This document shows positions 23,163 through 24,807 of a stretch of 24,807 nucleotides of DNA, in pieces. The stretch spans positions 1-24,807 of the forward strand of contig CAAGIE010000097.1 of NCBI GenBank assembly GCA_900769835.1. The letters are read 5' to 3'. Under the pieces are notes generated by a model, which ran no database searches, had not been told where the DNA came from, and saw only the letters and a list, made by a program, of their open reading frames with translations. Position 1 is the first letter of the stretch, and each line of letters starts with the position of its first letter. Made by a program: the position numbers and the translations under genes. This DNA comes from an uncultured Oscillospiraceae bacterium (GTDB lineage Bacteria > Bacillota > Clostridia > Oscillospirales > Oscillospiraceae).

Positions 23163-24530
23163 TTATAACTCCTTAATCAACTTCTTGAAATAATTGCCCC
23201 GTTCCATAAAATTCTTGAACTGGTCAAAGGCCGCGCAAGCGGGGCTCATCAGCACCACATCACCGGCGCTTGCCAGTTCCACCGCAAGATACGTAGCGGC
23301 GGTAAAATCCTCGCACATCCGGATCTCCGGGTGTCCGGGACGATAGTCCGGGCAGGTTTCGATGGCCTCGCGGATCTTCTCCGCAGTGGCGCCGTTGAGG
23401 ATCAGGGTCTTGACGCTCTTGCAGACCTGGGGCGCCATAGGCGCAAAGGGGATCTGCTTATCATAACCGCCGGCAATCAGGATCACCTGCTGAGAAAAAC
23501 TCTGCAAACCCGCCATGGTGCGGCTGGGAGAGGATGCGATGGAGTCGTTATAAAACCGCACACCGTCTTTTTCCCGCACCAGTTCGATGCGATGCTCCAC
23601 ACCCCCAAAGGTGTTGGCTACCCGACGGATGGTTTCGTCCTCTACCAGACCCTCCACCGCCAGAATGGCCGCCATGTAATTTTCCACATTGTGTTCGCCG
23701 GGGATGGCGATCTCTTTTTTATGGAAAAGGGGCTTTCCGTCCCGGCAGATCATATCCCCATCCAGGTATGTGCCGTTTTTCACTTCGCCGCTATGGGAGA
23801 AGTAACGGGTCTTGCCCGCCGTCTTCAGGGGCGCGGTGATGGCATTGTCTGCGTTGACTACCAGAATATCGTTTTCATTCTGGAAACGGTAGATATTTTT
23901 CTTTGCCTCCACATACTCATCCATATCCTTATGGACATCCAGATGGTTGGGCGCCAGATTGGTGACCACTGCAATATGGGGAGAGCGGGTCATATCCATC
24001 AACTGGAAAGAACTCAACTCCACCACGGCATAGTCGTCCTTCTGCATTTGCTCGCAAAGGGGCAGAAGCGGTGTGCCGATGTTGCCGCCCAGCCAGACGG
24101 TTTTGCCCTGGGCTTTGAGCATCTCGGAGATCAAAGTTGTGGTGGTGGTCTTGCCGTCGGAGCCGGTAACGGCGATCAGATTGCAGGGGCAGACCCGGAA
24201 AAACACTTCCATTTCGCTGGTGATCTTCGCGCCATTTTCCCGCAACTTGCAAAGGGCGGGGTTTTGAGGGTGCATACCGGGAGTGCGGAATACCAACTCG
24301 GCAGTGATGCCCTCGAGATAGTTCTCACCCACCTGCAGACGGCAACCGGCCTCTTCCAGCGCCAGCACCTCGGCATCCAGTTTTTCCCGGGGGGTCTTGT
24401 CGCAGCCCACGACCCGACAACCTGCCGCCAGCAACAGTTTCACCAGAGGACGGTTGCTGACACCCAGACCGAACACTGCAATCTCTTTTCCTGCCAGAGA
24501 TGCGAAATATTCCTGAAACTTTGTTTTCAT
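23163..24530 (-). CDS. murD: UDP-N-acetylmuramoyl-L-alanine--D-glutamate ligase
   Basis: Adds D-glutamate to UDP-MurNAc-L-Ala in peptidoglycan precursor synthesis. Key motifs are an N-terminal Rossmann AVFGLGVSN (18-26), the ATP-binding GSDGKTTTTT (123-132), GNIGTPLL (149-156), ELSSFQL (171-177) and NLAPNHLDVH (191-200). The usual GTNGKTTT reads GSDGKTTT, a variant seen in Clostridia. Length is 455 with ATG 24530. An in-frame ATG at 24548 also exists, but the predicted transcription start falls inside its ribosome binding site, while ATG 24530 keeps GAGGAA on the message and matches the usual N-terminus. The open frame beyond 24548 runs into rnpB and is not coding. First gene of the murD-ispD-ispF-vanZ operon. 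Confidence 0.95.
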   Translation of the reverse strand: MKTKFQEYFASLAGKEIAVFGLGVSNRPLVKLLLAAGCRVVGCDKTPREKLDAEVLALEEAGCRLQVGENYLEGITAELVFRTPGMHPQNPALCKLRENGAKITSEMEVFFRVCPCNLIAVTGSDGKTTTTTLISEMLKAQGKTVWLGGNIGTPLLPLCEQMQKDDYAVVELSSFQLMDMTRSPHIAVVTNLAPNHLDVHKDMDEYVEAKKNIYRFQNENDILVVNADNAITAPLKTAGKTRYFSHSGEVKNGTYLDGDMICRDGKPLFHKKEIAIPGEHNVENYMAAILAVEGLVEDETIRRVANTFGGVEHRIELVREKDGVRFYNDSIASSPSRTMAGLQSFSQQVILIAGGYDKQIPFAPMAPQVCKSVKTLILNGATAEKIREAIETCPDYRPGHPEIRMCEDFTAATYLAVELASAGDVVLMSPACAAFDQFKNFMERGNYFKKLIKEL

Positions 24531-24562
24531 AAAAGTTCCTCTTCTCATAGTTTCTCCCTTAT

Positions 24563-24591
24563 AGTATATCCTGCAAAAAAAGAATTTGCAA
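24563..24591 (-). promoter_or_regulatory. Promoter of the murD operon
   Basis: On the minus strand TTGCAA (24586-24591) and TATACT (24563-24568) are 17 bases apart. Initiation near 24556 would give a very short leader. The -35 box is five bases from the -35 box of the divergent rnpB promoter. Confidence 0.8.
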
Positions 24592-24596
24592 GACAT

Positions 24597-24625
24597 TTGA
24601 CAATCCCATCGGCTTAGAGTACAAT
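24597..24625 (+). promoter_or_regulatory. Promoter of rnpB
   Basis: A perfect TTGACA (24597-24602) and TACAAT (24620-24625) are separated by 17 bases. The start at about 24632 coincides with the expected 5' end of RNase P RNA. Such a strong promoter fits an abundant stable RNA. Confidence 0.92.
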
Positions 24626-24631
24626 ATTTTT

Positions 24632-24807
24632 GCAACCGGGTCGGACAGCCGCGGCCGGATTCCGAAAGGGTCCGGGTGAGGAAAGTCCGGGCTCCACAGG
24701 GCAAGGATAACGGGTAACGCCCGCCGGGGGTAACCCCAGGACAAGTGCAACAGAGATATACCGCCTCTCGCTCCAAACGGGGCCCCCATCAAAGCCCAGC
24801 GTCAGCG
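24632..24807 (+). ncRNA. rnpB: RNase P RNA, 5' part (cut by window edge)
   Basis: The catalytic RNA of RNase P, which trims the 5' leader of tRNA precursors. The universally conserved block GAGGAAAGTCCGGGCTCC begins at 24678 and is followed by ACAGGGCA. A second conserved block, ACAGAGATATACCGCC, starts at 24750. The layout before the first block (5' helix, then a G/C-rich P3-like hairpin) is as in ancestral type A RNAs. About half of the roughly 350-400-base gene is present; the 3' half, including the second strand of helix P1, lies outside the window. The 5' end is set by the promoter spacing and is accurate to a few bases. Confidence 0.95.

Noticed and set aside
23331..24617. Plus-strand open frame (428 codons) opposite murD
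   Set aside because: Antisense shadow of murD; it ends inside the rnpB/murD promoter region and has no recognisable domain.
24531..24776. N-terminal extension of the murD frame beyond ATG 24548
   Set aside because: The extension runs back through the murD promoter and antisense through rnpB, and the encoded residues match no MurD feature.
1..24807. CRISPR arrays, insertion sequences, prophage, tRNA or attachment sites
   Set aside because: I saw no direct-repeat array, transposase, integrase or tRNA-like cloverleaf in the window.

Overview
The window looks like a stretch of core chromosome from a moderately GC-rich Clostridia bacterium, most likely from the Oscillospirales/Ruminococcaceae side of the Firmicutes. 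The evidence is gene order (yicC-remA-gmk-rpoZ-priA-def-fmt-rsmB-rlmN-stp-prkC-rsgA, a Firmicutes hallmark), strong GGAGG ribosome binding sites, TTGNNN-17-TATAAT-type promoters, a cdaA-cdaR pair, and an ATP synthase subunit a of the clostridial type (RHFGN in place of RLFGN). I see no phage, insertion sequence, CRISPR array or genomic island. Every interval longer than 100 bases is assigned to a gene or a regulatory region.

Layout. (1) Positions 1-1781, minus strand: start of an F-type ATP synthase operon, atpZ-like, atpI-like, atpB, then atpE cut by the window edge, driven by a consensus promoter at 1812-1840. (2) Positions 1961-5893, plus strand: recD2, comF and an mreB-family gene. (3) A bidirectional hairpin terminator at 5899-5928 separates these from (4) a 14-gene minus-strand superoperon, 19994 down to 5932, behind a promoter at 20056-20084: cdaA, cdaR, yicC, remA, gmk, rpoZ, priA, def, fmt, rsmB, rlmN, stp, prkC, rsgA. 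The gaps inside it are at most 27 bases and several genes overlap. (5) Positions 20105-21462, minus strand: a DUF3343 (Se/S carrier-like) gene overlapping a cysteine desulfurase-like gene. (6) Positions 21511-24530, minus strand: murD, ispD, ispF and a small vanZ-family gene, with a hairpin terminator at 21469-21502. (7) At 24632 the plus-strand RNase P RNA gene rnpB begins, from a promoter back to back with that of murD, and runs off the window.

Functional themes. The superoperon joins c-di-AMP synthesis (cdaA/cdaR), GMP/GDP supply (gmk), transcription (rpoZ), replication restart (priA), formyl-Met handling (fmt, def), rRNA modification (rsmB, rlmN), Ser/Thr phospho-signalling (stp, prkC) and ribosome assembly (rsgA). 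The murD-ispD-ispF group joins peptidoglycan precursor synthesis to the MEP isoprenoid pathway, which supplies the undecaprenyl lipid carrier.

Most notable observations. The c subunit carries a second membrane carboxylate plus a complete ETTGIY motif, which predicts a Na+-coupled two-carboxylate rotor. The partner a subunit appears to carry an extra hydrophobic hairpin between its essential Arg and its last helix. The hairpin that ends the murD operon also contains the ribosome binding site of the downstream DUF3343 gene. The cdaA promoter is bracketed by a 10-bp perfect inverted repeat. No wholly new multi-gene system was found: this is largely housekeeping DNA with a few informative departures.
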